Both the position numbers and the translations under genes were made by a program. The notes beneath the pieces were generated by a model that made no database searches, was not told the DNA's origin, and saw only the letters and a list, made by a program, of their open reading frames with translations. From Buttiauxella izardii (lineage in GTDB: Bacteria; Pseudomonadota; Gammaproteobacteria; Enterobacterales; Enterobacteriaceae), in assembly GCF_003601925.1 (NCBI RefSeq), contig NZ_QZWH01000014.1, forward strand, positions 1-64,000: 64,000 nt of DNA. The letters run 5' to 3'. Positions 25,044 through 34,473 of the stretch are shown piece after piece. Positions within the stretch are counted from its first letter, which is position 1, and every line of letters begins with the position of its first letter.

Positions 25044-26225
25044 TTACTGCGCACCAATCCTCAACAACCCGTTAATTGCTTGTTCAAGATAGCTACGCGG
25101 GCACCCCAGATTGATACGGATAAAACCAGAGCCATAAGGGCCAAATCCGCTGCCCATTGAAGGCGCAATGCCGGCGATGTCCGTCATCACATGTTTTAAC
25201 TGCTCATCGCTTAAACCCAGTGCACGGCAATCAATCCATACCAAATATGTGCCTTGCGCAGGAACCACTCGCAACCATGGCAAATCACGTTCTACCCTTG
25301 AAACAAACCAGTCACGGTTAGCGGCAAGATAATCGAGAAGCTCATCTAGCCATTGCTCTGAACCGTTATACGCTTCGGTCGCCGCTGCCATTGAAAGCGC
25401 ATTAAATACATCAAGGCCATGGGCATTTAAGCGATCAATAAATCGCGCCTTTAAACCTGAATTGGGAATCAGGAAATTTGAAATCCGCAGCGATGAAAGG
25501 CCAAAGGTTTTACTGGCAGATGTGGCTGCAATCACTCTTGAGTGCCAGTGAGAATCAAGATGCAGCACCGATGTAAACGTCGAGCCTGGTAACAGTAAAT
25601 CCGCCCAAATTTCGTCTGAAAGCACCGTAACATCGTACTTATCACATAGCGCCAAAAGCCGCGTTAACTCTTCTTTACTCCAGCAACGCCCAGTAGGATT
25701 GTGGGGATTGCACAAAATAAACAGTGGCGGGCGATATTCACTAAAAAGCATTTCAAGCTGCGCGAGATCCATCACATATCCCGCAGCCGCATCTTCTTGC
25801 AGCGGGTTTTCGAGTAGCTTTCGCTGATTAAGCTGGATTATTTTGGCAAACGATCCGTAATACGGCCCCTGAACAACGACGTTATCCCCCGCCTGACTCA
25901 GCATCTGCACCAATAGAGAAAGCCCAGGCACCACGCCTTCAATACTGCAAATCCATTCAGGTTTAATCGTAAGTTGGTGGCGGCGCTCAAACCAGCCGGT
26001 CAGCGCCGAGTAGTATTTTTCGTCCCGTTCGCTGTAACCAAACACACCGTGGTCAACACGTTTGTGGAGTGCTTCCAGCACATTAGGGGGGCATGCAAAA
26101 TCGTAATCAGAAACCCACATCGGGAGTAAGTTTTCAGTGTCCATGTTCTGATAGCGGTCGATAAAATCCCATTTTACCGAGCCTGACGCGTGTCGATTAA
26201 TCACCTGGTCAAAGTTTGTTTTCAT
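25044..26225 (-). CDS. MalY/PatB-family PLP-dependent C-S lyase
   Basis: Fold-type I PLP enzyme of 393 aa. Typical residues are visible: LPMWVSDYDF at the N-terminus, Asn173 in NPHNPTG, Asp204 in LSDEIWADL, the PLP lysine Lys239 in SASKTFGL, and the substrate Arg in FIRINLG. MalY and PatB cleave cystathionine and other cysteine S-conjugates to a thiol, pyruvate and ammonia. It overlaps the NhaC-type transporter gene by four bases, so the two form one unit. The pairing suggests uptake and cleavage of a sulfur amino acid or conjugate. E. coli MalY also represses MalT; whether this one has such a role is unknown. It lies just outside the island. Confidence 0.87.
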   Translation of the reverse strand: MKTNFDQVINRHASGSVKWDFIDRYQNMDTENLLPMWVSDYDFACPPNVLEALHKRVDHGVFGYSERDEKYYSALTGWFERRHQLTIKPEWICSIEGVVPGLSLLVQMLSQAGDNVVVQGPYYGSFAKIIQLNQRKLLENPLQEDAAAGYVMDLAQLEMLFSEYRPPLFILCNPHNPTGRCWSKEELTRLLALCDKYDVTVLSDEIWADLLLPGSTFTSVLHLDSHWHSRVIAATSASKTFGLSSLRISNFLIPNSGLKARFIDRLNAHGLDVFNALSMAAATEAYNGSEQWLDELLDYLAANRDWFVSRVERDLPWLRVVPAQGTYLVWIDCRALGLSDEQLKHVMTDIAGIAPSMGSGFGPYGSGFIRINLGCPRSYLEQAINGLLRIGAQ

Positions 26226-27688
26226 CGTGCGACTCCCTGCTCTGAATTTTTTACTGATGCATTAACTTGAACCGGTGCCTTTGCAATCCCAAAACCGGTA
26301 AAGCCATAAATCAAAGCAAAGAAAATAGCGGCATAGCATTGAACGGCCCACGGCAATAAATCCAGCGTGCTCACGCCAAGTGTGGTCGCCATATACACAC
26401 CAGCGGCTGTCCATGGAATCAGCGGTTCGATAACGGTGCCAGCATCCTCAATAGTACGGGACAAGTTTTTGGTATCTAATCCCATGCGGCGATAAGCATC
26501 CTGATACAGCTCCGCCGGAACCAGTAATGCCAGTTTGCCGTCGCTTGTGGCTGCCGTTACCAGAATCGTCGTGCCGATAGTGGCGGCGATCAGCTGGCCC
26601 ACGCTATGAATGACCGTCAGTAAGCGATTGATAATGATGGTGAGTGCCCCGGTCAGTGTTAATGCTCCGGCAAAAGAGAAGGCACAGAAAACCAGCAAAA
26701 TAGTGCTCATCATCGAGAATAAGCCACCGCGATTAAGCAGGCGCGGAACATCCGCGATCATCCCCTCCGTCCCTTGTGGGAACATGCTGATGTTAAAGCC
26801 GTCCATGAACGCATCCAGCCCCTGCTTGAGGCTTAAACCTTGCAGCCAGATCCCCAGAACGATCGCCAGTACGCAGGCAATCAGCATCAATGGAATTACC
26901 GGCTTTTTGCTGATGGCACCCCAAAGCACAATAATCGGCGGCAAAATCAAAACGATATGGAAATGATACAAGCTATCTAACGCACCAATAATGTCGGTCA
27001 CACGCTGCGGAGTAGCAACCTCACCCATCATGCTGCTGTGGCCCGCCACAAGGTAAACAATCGCGGCAAGAATGAAGCTCGGAATGGTGGTGTACATCAA
27101 ATGCTGGATATGCTCGAACAGCGTGGTATCCGCAACAATTGCCGCAAAGTTGGTGGAATCTGAAAGCGGCGAAATTTTATCGCCGAAATAAGCACCGGAA
27201 ACAACGGCCCCGGCAGCCGCAGCCAACGGAACATCAAGCCCGGATGCCACGCCCATCAGCGCCACGCCCACGGTTCCCGCCGATCCCCATGACGTCCCGG
27301 TACACACCGAAACCACGCTGGTCAGGAAAAATGCTGCAATCAAAATGTATTGCGGGCTAATGAGCTTAAGCCCCCAATAGACCATATAAGGAATGGTGCC
27401 GCTGAACATCCAGGTACTGATAAGCCCCCCGACGCAAATCAAAATCATAATGACCGGCATCGCTTTCGCCAGTTTTGCCACGATGGAGTTAATCACATCG
27501 TCCCAGCTATATCCCTGCCAGTAAGCCAGACCTGCGGCAATGGCCGCAGAACAGAGAAGCAGTGGTTCAATGCGCAAGCCCATCAGTCCATAACCGACGA
27601 TAAGCAACAGCAGCATCATGACGATAGGAAGTAAAGCCAGTCCAAAAGAGAGCGTTTTTTTCTCACTGTGTTGTTCATTCGCTTTCAT
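26222..27688 (-). CDS. NhaC-family Na+/H+ antiporter-like transporter
   Basis: Inner-membrane protein of 488 aa with about 12 hydrophobic segments. NhaC-family features: GTSWGSAGTVGVALMGVA, GAYFGDKISPLSDSTNFAA, VTAATSDGKLALLVPAELY and DAGTVIEPLIPWTAAGVYM. Members exchange Na+ for H+ or, in some cases, act as amino or organic acid antiporters (malate/lactate, tyrosine-type). Coupling to a C-S lyase gene by a four-base overlap makes amino acid or organic acid transport as plausible as sodium homeostasis. It is the first gene of the operon, controlled probably by the divergent-side LacI gene through the palindrome at 27766-27783. Confidence 0.88.
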   Translation of the reverse strand: MKANEQHSEKKTLSFGLALLPIVMMLLLLIVGYGLMGLRIEPLLLCSAAIAAGLAYWQGYSWDDVINSIVAKLAKAMPVIMILICVGGLISTWMFSGTIPYMVYWGLKLISPQYILIAAFFLTSVVSVCTGTSWGSAGTVGVALMGVASGLDVPLAAAAGAVVSGAYFGDKISPLSDSTNFAAIVADTTLFEHIQHLMYTTIPSFILAAIVYLVAGHSSMMGEVATPQRVTDIIGALDSLYHFHIVLILPPIIVLWGAISKKPVIPLMLIACVLAIVLGIWLQGLSLKQGLDAFMDGFNISMFPQGTEGMIADVPRLLNRGGLFSMMSTILLVFCAFSFAGALTLTGALTIIINRLLTVIHSVGQLIAATIGTTILVTAATSDGKLALLVPAELYQDAYRRMGLDTKNLSRTIEDAGTVIEPLIPWTAAGVYMATTLGVSTLDLLPWAVQCYAAIFFALIYGFTGFGIAKAPVQVNASVKNSEQGVAR

Positions 27689-27765
27689 AAATGTGTTCCA
27701 GGTATTGTTGGTTGGCTAAGAGTAAAAGGAACAGCGAAATGCAAATGTGATGGGCGGGATGCTGT

Positions 27766-27783
27766 CATGTAACCGCATACATG
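27766..27783. promoter_or_regulatory. Candidate LacI-type operator
   Basis: CATGTA-ACCGCA-TACATG has six-base perfect arms, centred about 86 bases upstream of the NhaC-type gene, and lies between that gene and the LacI-family gene encoded on the same strand upstream. It is the best palindrome of the region. Confidence 0.5.
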
Positions 27784-27833
27784 GGATTTATAATTATGAC
27801 GTATGTCACATAAAAGCCATTGACGATCCAGTT

Positions 27834-28838
27834 TCACGGCTGATTTTGTATCACCGAATCTCGTTCAATAAGCTCAGCATCAAAGCGTAAAGAGCGCGGT
27901 GGAGGTGTTTCTTGCTGATACAACTGGATGGCGAGCAGCGCCGCACGCCGGGCCATGCGCTCAACCGGATAGTGCATGGTGGTTAACGCCGGGAACAGAT
28001 AACGTGCCAACACAACATCATCAAACCCCACCAGCGACAATTGCTTTGGAAGCTGAATACCACGCTGATGAAGGGCACGCATCATGCCAGCCGCCATCAC
28101 ATCATTAAAGGTAAATGCCGCCGTAAACGGTATGCCGCTATCCAGCAATTTTTGCGCGGCCGTTTCCCCGCCCTCTTCGTTAAACGGCACGCTAATAATC
28201 CAACGTTTGTCTGGTGTAATGCCATATTCAGCCAGCGCTGCACGATATCCCTCCAGCCGCTGCCGACGGTCATCAATAGGGAGATCCGAGGTAATACATG
28301 CAATGCAACGATGACCATTTTCCAACAGATGCCGTGTCGCCTTGTGAGCGGCACTTTGGTTATCGAGCCAGACACAGCGCGGTGCAATGGAAGGAATGTA
28401 GCGGTTAACGACAATCATGGCGGGGGTGTGAGCGCTGTAGCGAATTAAATCCTGATCTGGCAGACGAGTCGCATGTACAACAATGGCTTCGCAGCCCTGG
28501 TTAATCAAAAAGTCTAAACCTGACTTTTCCAGTTCAGCCTGATGCCCACCACTGCAAACCATCAAGCGATACCCCTGATGACGGGCAACCTCTTCAACAC
28601 CCCGGGCAAGTCGTGCAAAGAACGGATCGGCAAGATTACCCGTTAACAAACCCAGCATGTTGCCGCTGCGTTTGGCGAGCGCCAGTGCAGCGGCATTGCG
28701 CCGATAGTTTAATTCGCGCATCGCTTTTTCCACACGCTCCTGCGTAACAGGTTCCACGTATGAAGTTTGATTAATCACTCGGGATACTGTCGCCGTTGAA
28801 ACACCCGCCAACAGCGCCACCTCTTTCATTGTCGCCAT
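27834..28838 (-). CDS. LacI-family transcriptional regulator
   Basis: Repressor of 334 aa from ATG 28838 (MATMKEVALLAGVSTATV); a start at 28886 would add 16 atypical residues. The helix-turn-helix VALLAGVSTATVSRVINQ and hinge LNYRRNAAALALAKR are canonical. The rest is a ribose-binding-protein-like domain (LGLLTGNLADPFFARLARGV, ITSDLPIDDRRQRLEGYRAAL, SLVGFDDVVLARYLFPALTT). It ends 145 bases before the NhaC/C-S lyase operon on the same strand and probably controls it and itself. Confidence 0.88.
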   Translation of the reverse strand: MATMKEVALLAGVSTATVSRVINQTSYVEPVTQERVEKAMRELNYRRNAAALALAKRSGNMLGLLTGNLADPFFARLARGVEEVARHQGYRLMVCSGGHQAELEKSGLDFLINQGCEAIVVHATRLPDQDLIRYSAHTPAMIVVNRYIPSIAPRCVWLDNQSAAHKATRHLLENGHRCIACITSDLPIDDRRQRLEGYRAALAEYGITPDKRWIISVPFNEEGGETAAQKLLDSGIPFTAAFTFNDVMAAGMMRALHQRGIQLPKQLSLVGFDDVVLARYLFPALTTMHYPVERMARRAALLAIQLYQQETPPPRSLRFDAELIERDSVIQNQP

Positions 28839-28993
28839 ATATTCACTGTATTGAGATGAGGAACATAAATTCTTCGTGAACAACAACCCAGAACCCCGCC
28901 GAGCATATCACTAAACTGAACTACCTTTATCAGATGTACCAGGGCATGACGTGGGCAATTTCGCTGAGTTTCCCTTTTAATGGATGATGAAAA

Positions 28994-29401
28994 ATGACTG
29001 ATTCACTCCACCTTCCTCAAACATTCCCGATGCCTGAGATCCCAGGCGTGACCGTCCCCCATGGTGGCCTGCATTTCCTGCAACCTGAGTTGCTGCTGGA
29101 TTTTATCAGCGTCTCTGAAAAGCCTCTGGCCTCCGTTACGCCGGTCGCGGTGCTCTACTCAACTGTTGGTGTGCGTCAGTGCATTGAGCTGAGAAAAATC
29201 CCTATCGCTATCAAGGGACGCACGGTTTATCCCATCAGCTCTTTGACTCTGCCAAGCCTGCGCGCACGGCTGATTATTAACGGGCCATTTAAGAAGCTGA
29301 AATTTCAGGGAACATTGATTGCGGCAACCGGCGAACCTTCGGTTCAAAATATGACGTTATTGGGTTTGTCACTGGAATTCACGACGGTCCAGAAAGGATA
29401 A
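28994..29401 (+). CDS. Conserved-looking protein, unknown (135 aa)
   Basis: Frame of 135 aa, with ATG 28994 preceded by a weak GGATGATGAAAA. No signal peptide or membrane segment. The composition is that of a soluble beta-rich protein (LRARLIINGPFKKLKFQGTLIAAT). Codon use is like that of neighbours. It is divergent from the LacI gene and convergent with yqiK, separated by an inverted repeat. I do not recognise the family. Confidence 0.6.
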   Translation: MTDSLHLPQTFPMPEIPGVTVPHGGLHFLQPELLLDFISVSEKPLASVTPVAVLYSTVGVRQCIELRKIPIAIKGRTVYPISSLTLPSLRARLIINGPFKKLKFQGTLIAATGEPSVQNMTLLGLSLEFTTVQKG

Positions 29402-29433
29402 ATCCCGGAATACGGTCAAACCGCATCCGGGAT
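29402..29433. terminator. Inverted repeat between convergent genes
   Basis: ATCCCGG and CCGGGAT, with inner GGT/ACC pairing, sit right after the stop of the 135-aa gene and ten bases before the yqiK stop. It may act as a bidirectional terminator although the T-runs are poor. Confidence 0.5.
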
Positions 29434-29442
29434 AGCAGCAGA

Positions 29443-31176
29443 TTAAACTGCGGATTCAATGGTGGATTGAGAGGTTTCTTTAGCAATGAACGTCGTATTT
29501 TCCGGCTTTACCGTTTCAATGCCGTTTGCCATGTGTTCCGGCAATGCTGCGGTCAATGCATTTAACGAGCCGCCGGAAAGCCCCACTTCCTGCAATAATG
29601 AATCAAGAATCGGGGCATGAGTGCGGTAGGAAAGCGCTGCCGATAAAGCCTGTTCGGCAAGATTGCCACCCGCAGCTGCACTTCCTGCGCCAGTGGAATT
29701 ACCCGCGCCACCACGGTTCAAGCCATCCACCTGAACAATTTTAATCCCTTCAATGGCCTTCATTGGCTCTACTGATTTTTCAATAATGGCAGGCAAGGCC
29801 TGAAGCAGTGCGAGTTTGAACTTAAGGCTGGTTTGATCGCTTGAGAGCATATTGACCGCGTCGTTAAACGCGCGTTGAGCTTCCGCTTCGGCAAGGCCTT
29901 TTTTGCGAGTTGCCTCGGCTAATTCAATAATGGCGGCAGCCTGAAGTTCTGCGGCATCCTTTTCCGCCTGCGCGTTCAACGTCAACTGGACCGCTTTAGT
30001 CTCCGCTTCCTGGCTTGCCACAATCAACGCGACTTGCTTTGCACGATCCGCTTCAGCTGTTTCACGCGTGGTCACCACATTTTGCTCAGCTTTAACCGCT
30101 TCTGACAAAGCGATGTTGGCCTGAGCCTGCGCCTGTGATTGCTGCTCAGATTTTGCCGCAATCGCAATCGCTTTATCCTGCTGAGCAATTTCCGTTACGC
30201 GGGTTTGCTCGATTTCTTTAACCTGAATCTCGCGGCTGGCTTCCACTTCGCAAGTTTTCAGTACCAGCTTACTTTCTATCTCGGCTTCCTGAATCTGGCG
30301 TTCAGCCATAATTCGACTTTCTTCAGCTTCACGACGGCGCTCGGCTTCAAAAGTCGCAATTTTGGAATTTTGCTCGGCGGTGCGCGTCTTGATTTGCTGC
30401 TCTTGTTCTAAAGACATGAAAGATTCTTGCTGTTCGATTTCCAGCTTACGTGAAAGAGCATCACGGTTTTTTTCACGAACGGCCACTTCAACATCTTGCT
30501 CAACTTCATTACGTTCGCGACGACGGCGCTCTGTTTCCTGCGTCAGCTTGGTTAAACCTTCGGCATCAAACGCATTATTAGGATCGAAATACTCTTTTGA
30601 TGTCTGGTTAAAGTTAGTTAATGAAACACTTTCCAGCTCGAGTCCGTTCTTGGTCAGATCTTCGGCTACCGTATTTTGCACACCCTGCACAAACTTCTCG
30701 CGGGTATCCTGCAAATCTTGCATCGTCATCTGGGAAGCCGTTGAGCGCAGCGCATCGACAAACTTATCTTCCACCAGAATGCGCAAATCTTCCGGGGATA
30801 ACGTGCGTTGCCCCAGGGTCTGCGCCGCAGTAGAAATCCCTTCAACCGTGGGTTTTACGCGCACAAAAAAAGCCACCACGACATCAACGCGCATGCGGTC
30901 TTTAGTAATCAAACTGTCTTTTGAAGAACGGCTGACTTCCAGCTTTAAGGTATTCATGTTGATAAGGATAATTTCATGAAATACCGGGAGCACCAACGAA
31001 CCGCCACTTAATACGACTTTTAATCCCCCAAGCCCCGTTCGAACAAAAGACTGTTCCGCAGAGGCCTTTTGATAAAGCCTTGAGAATATAAGTCCGATAA
31101 TGAACAAAACAATTAAGGTCGCCCCTGCTATTACGCCCCAAAAATACAAACCATCCATTTCATTAAAAACGTTCAC
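29443..31176 (-). CDS. yqiK: Flotillin-family membrane protein YqiK
   Basis: SPFH/flotillin protein of 577 aa (E. coli YqiK 553 aa). An N-terminal membrane segment (WGVIAGATLIVLFIIGLIF) is followed by the SPFH domain (residues 40-200, with NMNTLKLEVSRS and RMRVDVVVAFFVRVKPTVEG), then a long Ala/Glu-rich coiled coil (about 210-450, ETERRRRERNEVEQDVEVAV, EAERRREAEESRIMAERQ) and a Gly/Ala-rich tail. It forms membrane microdomain scaffolds. It follows yqiJ by 40 bases on the same strand. An internal ATG (MDGLYFWG) six codons later is an alternative start. Confidence 0.93.
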   Translation of the reverse strand: MNVFNEMDGLYFWGVIAGATLIVLFIIGLIFSRLYQKASAEQSFVRTGLGGLKVVLSGGSLVLPVFHEIILINMNTLKLEVSRSSKDSLITKDRMRVDVVVAFFVRVKPTVEGISTAAQTLGQRTLSPEDLRILVEDKFVDALRSTASQMTMQDLQDTREKFVQGVQNTVAEDLTKNGLELESVSLTNFNQTSKEYFDPNNAFDAEGLTKLTQETERRRRERNEVEQDVEVAVREKNRDALSRKLEIEQQESFMSLEQEQQIKTRTAEQNSKIATFEAERRREAEESRIMAERQIQEAEIESKLVLKTCEVEASREIQVKEIEQTRVTEIAQQDKAIAIAAKSEQQSQAQAQANIALSEAVKAEQNVVTTRETAEADRAKQVALIVASQEAETKAVQLTLNAQAEKDAAELQAAAIIELAEATRKKGLAEAEAQRAFNDAVNMLSSDQTSLKFKLALLQALPAIIEKSVEPMKAIEGIKIVQVDGLNRGGAGNSTGAGSAAAGGNLAEQALSAALSYRTHAPILDSLLQEVGLSGGSLNALTAALPEHMANGIETVKPENTTFIAKETSQSTIESAV

Positions 31177-31216
31177 TATTCAGTCCTTGTAATAAATTAC
31201 GCTAAGTAATATTTCG

Positions 31217-31849
31217 CTATAGATGCGCGGGCCACGGATTATGCACCGCGATAAATACGCTTGAAGAAACACGTGTTGTAATCAGGACTTTATCTCCTGG
31301 ATTAAAAACTTCATCAGCACTTTCTGGCTGAACGAGTAAGTAATGCGTTTGGTTATACTTATCCACTAATCTGCATTGCGCAGGCGAATTAACCCGACCT
31401 TCACCGCCGGTAATAATGGCCATGCAGCCTATAAATTCTCCTTCGGAAACAGCGCTACTTTCATGCTGCGGTATGACCTTCGCAATAAAAAGGCTGCAAC
31501 GCTTAACCAGGAATACTGTGAAAATCAATGCTGGAACCGCAATGACTGCCGAAGGAAAAGGGGATTTCACTACGCTCACAACAAGCCACTGAATAACAAA
31601 TCCCGAGAGTGAAAAGCACGACAAAAATAAAACCAGCAGAATAAGAAAAGGAACCTTCCCTCTATTTAACCAATCAAGACCTTGTGCAAAAAGAGAATCA
31701 CCAGCATCAATATGCGAAGATAAAAAATCATCTGCATGAATGGATAAGCTCATACCAAAAATCACCGCTAATAGTTCAATCAAACCAATAGCCACAACCA
31801 GGAAGAAACTCACAAGGAAAATAATATTTTCCGGAATAAAGAAAAACAT
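31217..31849 (-). CDS. yqiJ: YqiJ, NfeD-like partner of flotillin
   Basis: Membrane protein of 210 aa (E. coli 209). Three to four hydrophobic segments (IIFLVSFFLVVAIGLIELLA, PFLILLVLFLSCFSLSGFVI, SAVIAVPALIFTVFLV) are followed by a soluble OB-fold domain (EFIGCMAIITGGEGRVNSPA, FNPGDKVLITTRVSSSVFIA). NfeD-type OB domains accompany flotillins across bacteria, and this pair is in the same order as in E. coli. Confidence 0.93.
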   Translation of the reverse strand: MFFFIPENIIFLVSFFLVVAIGLIELLAVIFGMSLSIHADDFLSSHIDAGDSLFAQGLDWLNRGKVPFLILLVLFLSCFSLSGFVIQWLVVSVVKSPFPSAVIAVPALIFTVFLVKRCSLFIAKVIPQHESSAVSEGEFIGCMAIITGGEGRVNSPAQCRLVDKYNQTHYLLVQPESADEVFNPGDKVLITTRVSSSVFIAVHNPWPAHL

Positions 31850-32155
31850 GGGTTATTTCCTGGTTCGATTTTTGAAGTTTTATTTGCAGCGGATAGTATT
31901 TCAAGGCTCTGACAGGACAATATCAATCATGTAAGCGAATGTAACCAAGCCTGTAAAATAGTCCGCAAAGCCTTCGTAAATCAGGCTACCCTCCTTTTTC
32001 CGAAAATGAACTCTCTACCTCTATTCTCACCCGACATCATTATGAAAAATAAAAAATGACAAATCATTCGCTCAAAAAATAATTCAGATAATCACAAATC
32101 CCGGTTTTTATGGTACAAAGTACCAGCTATTTTTTATCATTTTCAGGGACGCGCT
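31850..32155. promoter_or_regulatory. Divergent promoter region of yqiJ and the RpiR gene, with palindrome
   Basis: This 306-base AT-rich stretch holds no gene. At 32111-32125 is TGGTAC-AAA-GTACCA, a perfect palindrome 31 bases before the RpiR-type start and well placed as its autoregulatory operator. ATTTTCAGGGACGC just before ATG 32156 supplies the ribosome binding site. Confidence 0.55.
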
Positions 32156-33019
32156 ATGGCTGTTTCCATCGACATTATTTCCTGTATCACTGACCGTTTT
32201 GTGGAGCTGACCGCCACAGAAAAACGTATCGCGCAGTTTATTCTCGATGATGTTCAATCCGCCGCGACGCTGCCGATTGCAGAAATGGCGCGGCTTACCG
32301 ATACCAGCCAGGCATCAATCACCCGCTTTGCACGCGCGATTGGCTGTAAAGATGTGCGCGAGCTGAAGGTGAAACTTGCCCAGTCATTAGCGGTTGGGCA
32401 ACGCTTTATTCTTGATGTGCCAGACCTCGAAGGCGTGCAGGGAATTTACGAAACTATCATCAATGTGCTGGATATTAATCGCCGCGCACTCAATCCTGAA
32501 TCGTTAAAAAAAGCGGTGGAATGGTTGAGCAACTCCCGGCAAATCCTCGCCATCGGTATGGGCGGCGGGTCAACGATTTGCGCCCAGGAAGTCCAGTATC
32601 GCCTGTTCCGCCTCGGCCTGCCGGTAGTCAGTCAGAGCGATGGGTTGTTGGTCAGAATGATGTGTTCGTCAGTCGCACCCGGCGATGTGCTGCTGGCGCT
32701 GTCGTTAGGCGGGTTTACCCCGGAGATCATCGAAAGTGCGGCCATTGCCCATCAATACGGCGCGAAAGTTATCGCCATCACGCCTGATGAAACGCCGCTC
32801 GCACAAATCGCCGACATCGTGCTGCCGCTGATTGTGCGGGAAAATGACTACATCTTTAAGCCGAGCACTTCACGCTACGCCATGTTGGCAATGATTGATG
32901 TACTGGCAACGGAGTTGGCGATGGCGAATAAAAGCCAGGCAAAAGACCGCCTGCGTCGTATCAAGCTGGCACTTGATAGCCACCGGGGTGGCGCTGACAG
33001 GCAGCCTTTAGGGGATTAA
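32156..33019 (+). CDS. RpiR/MurR-family regulator (HTH plus SIS)
   Basis: Transcription factor of 287 aa. Residues 1-78 are the RpiR helix-turn-helix (LTATEKRIAQFILDDVQSAA, MARLTDTSQASITRFARAIG, KDVRELKVKLAQSL). Residues 110-260 are a SIS domain (AIGMGGGSTICAQEVQYRLFRLG, DVLLALSLGGFTPEIIESA), which binds phosphorylated sugars. Its end is one base from the dgoA stop, and it converges on the dgoA-dgoK-symporter operon. A 2-keto-3-deoxy-6-phospho sugar acid produced by that operon is the plausible effector. A second RpiR gene at 39606 belongs to a different, beta-glucoside cluster. Confidence 0.9.
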   Translation: MAVSIDIISCITDRFVELTATEKRIAQFILDDVQSAATLPIAEMARLTDTSQASITRFARAIGCKDVRELKVKLAQSLAVGQRFILDVPDLEGVQGIYETIINVLDINRRALNPESLKKAVEWLSNSRQILAIGMGGGSTICAQEVQYRLFRLGLPVVSQSDGLLVRMMCSSVAPGDVLLALSLGGFTPEIIESAAIAHQYGAKVIAITPDETPLAQIADIVLPLIVRENDYIFKPSTSRYAMLAMIDVLATELAMANKSQAKDRLRRIKLALDSHRGGADRQPLGD

Positions 33020-33020
33020 G

Positions 33021-33623
33021 TTACAGTATAAACGCCGCCATAAATCGTTTCGCCTGAACACGCGTAGTTTCAACACTCTGCCCGGCGCGGTACAAATCCC
33101 CGCCCAGCCCTGCTCCCGCGCAGCCGGCCTGTAAATATTCCCCAATATTTTCTGGCGTCACGCCGCCAACCGCCAGCACTGGCACGGTTGGCGGCAACAC
33201 GGCTTTTAGCGCCGCAATATAAGCGGGGCCAAATGCCGATGACGGGAATATTTTCAGGCACTGAGCGCCCGCATCCAGCGCGCTAAACGCTTCACTTGCC
33301 GTGGCGCAACCTGCGCATACCAGCATTCCGGCATCGACTGCCCGGCGTATCACCGTCGGGTTGGTATTCGGCGTAACCACCAGTTTGGCTCCCGCTTGCG
33401 CCAGGAAATCGACCTGCTCTTCATTCAGCACCGTTCCCGCGCCGATACAGGCTTGTTCGCCATAAAAGCTGACCATTTGCGGAATGCTCTGTTGCCAGTC
33501 GGGTGAGTTAAGCGGGATTTCGATATAGCGGAACCCTTCTTCAACCAGCGCGCCAACGTGGGCGCTGGCTTCATGCGGGTGAATGCCCCGTAGAATGGCA
33601 ATTAACGGTTTAGCGTCTTGCAT
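33021..33623 (-). CDS. dgoA: 2-dehydro-3-deoxy-6-phosphogalactonate aldolase
   Basis: Class I aldolase of the KDPG/KHG family, 200 aa, splitting 2-keto-3-deoxy-6-phosphogalactonate to pyruvate and glyceraldehyde 3-phosphate. Motifs: LIAILRGIHPHEA (Glu/Arg region), YIEIPLNSPDW, CIGAGTVLNEEQV, KLVVTPNTNP, and the Schiff-base lysine in QCLKIFPSSAFGPAYIAAL. The IPLNSPDW variant is that of DgoA rather than Eda. It overlaps dgoK by 14 bases. No galactonate dehydratase lies beside it, unlike the E. coli dgo operon. Confidence 0.92.
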   Translation of the reverse strand: MQDAKPLIAILRGIHPHEASAHVGALVEEGFRYIEIPLNSPDWQQSIPQMVSFYGEQACIGAGTVLNEEQVDFLAQAGAKLVVTPNTNPTVIRRAVDAGMLVCAGCATASEAFSALDAGAQCLKIFPSSAFGPAYIAALKAVLPPTVPVLAVGGVTPENIGEYLQAGCAGAGLGGDLYRAGQSVETTRVQAKRFMAAFIL

Positions 33624-34473
33624 CGATAATGCTCCTTATTCCTTGCTGGAAGGCGGCATCGCCTGCAATTTCCTGGCTGCCGATATTCACTTTTGCCAGC
33701 GCCCGGCGATAACGGCGACACAGCGATTCATTGCCGACCAACGTGACATGTTTAACGGCGAGTTCATGGCTCATCGCGGCGACTTCCGCGCCAATCAGCA
33801 AACCCGAAAGCCATTCGCTCACGCACTCTGGCGGCAAATCGCCCAGAACGCGCGACGCACGGGCTTCGAATAAACGACTCACCAGCGATGGCGAATCCAG
33901 CCCGCACTGCAGGCCGGTATTAAACGCTGCCTCATCATCATGCTGCTCTGGCAGGCCTTTGCCGATAAGCGAATGATTCATCAGCAGATGATGTAATTCC
34001 CCGGTCATCGCCGTGGTAAAACCGCTCACTGAACCTTCGTGAATCTGCACCCATTTGCTGTGCGTGCCGGGCATCACGTAACAATCAGCGGGAGCGAGTT
34101 GCATGGCTCCAATAAGCTGTGTCTCCTCGCCACGCATCACGTTGCGTGCCATTTTCAGCCCCGGCACAATCCACACCTGCGGCGCGACTTCAAAGAGTTG
34201 AGCACCAATCTCATGTAGCGTGACCGGGCAAGGCAGGTATGGCACGGTCTGCCACCCCGCATCGCTGCCTATCATTCCCGCCATAATCACAGGAATATCC
34301 TGCGCACTGCGCCACAGTTGGATGAACTGCTCAAATACCTGGCGCGGCGTTTGCTCGGTTAACCGGCTCACACCCAGTGGCTGTTGCAGGCTGTCCACGC
34401 ATTGCCCATCGCGATACAACCAGGCGCGCAAATGCGTGGAGCCCCAATCAATAGCGATATAACTGGCATTCAT
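33610..34473 (-). CDS. dgoK: 2-dehydro-3-deoxygalactonokinase
   Basis: Kinase of 287 aa phosphorylating 2-keto-3-deoxygalactonate at O6 with ATP. The N-terminus has YIAIDWGSTHLRAWLY, the phosphate-1 loop of the ASKHA-type DgoK family, and PGTHSKWVQIHEGSVSGFTTAMTGE matches the family core, with LVGNESLCRRYRRAL near the end. It overlaps the upstream symporter gene by four bases and the downstream dgoA by 14, so the three are translationally coupled. Confidence 0.92.
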   Translation of the reverse strand: MNASYIAIDWGSTHLRAWLYRDGQCVDSLQQPLGVSRLTEQTPRQVFEQFIQLWRSAQDIPVIMAGMIGSDAGWQTVPYLPCPVTLHEIGAQLFEVAPQVWIVPGLKMARNVMRGEETQLIGAMQLAPADCYVMPGTHSKWVQIHEGSVSGFTTAMTGELHHLLMNHSLIGKGLPEQHDDEAAFNTGLQCGLDSPSLVSRLFEARASRVLGDLPPECVSEWLSGLLIGAEVAAMSHELAVKHVTLVGNESLCRRYRRALAKVNIGSQEIAGDAAFQQGIRSIIDARR

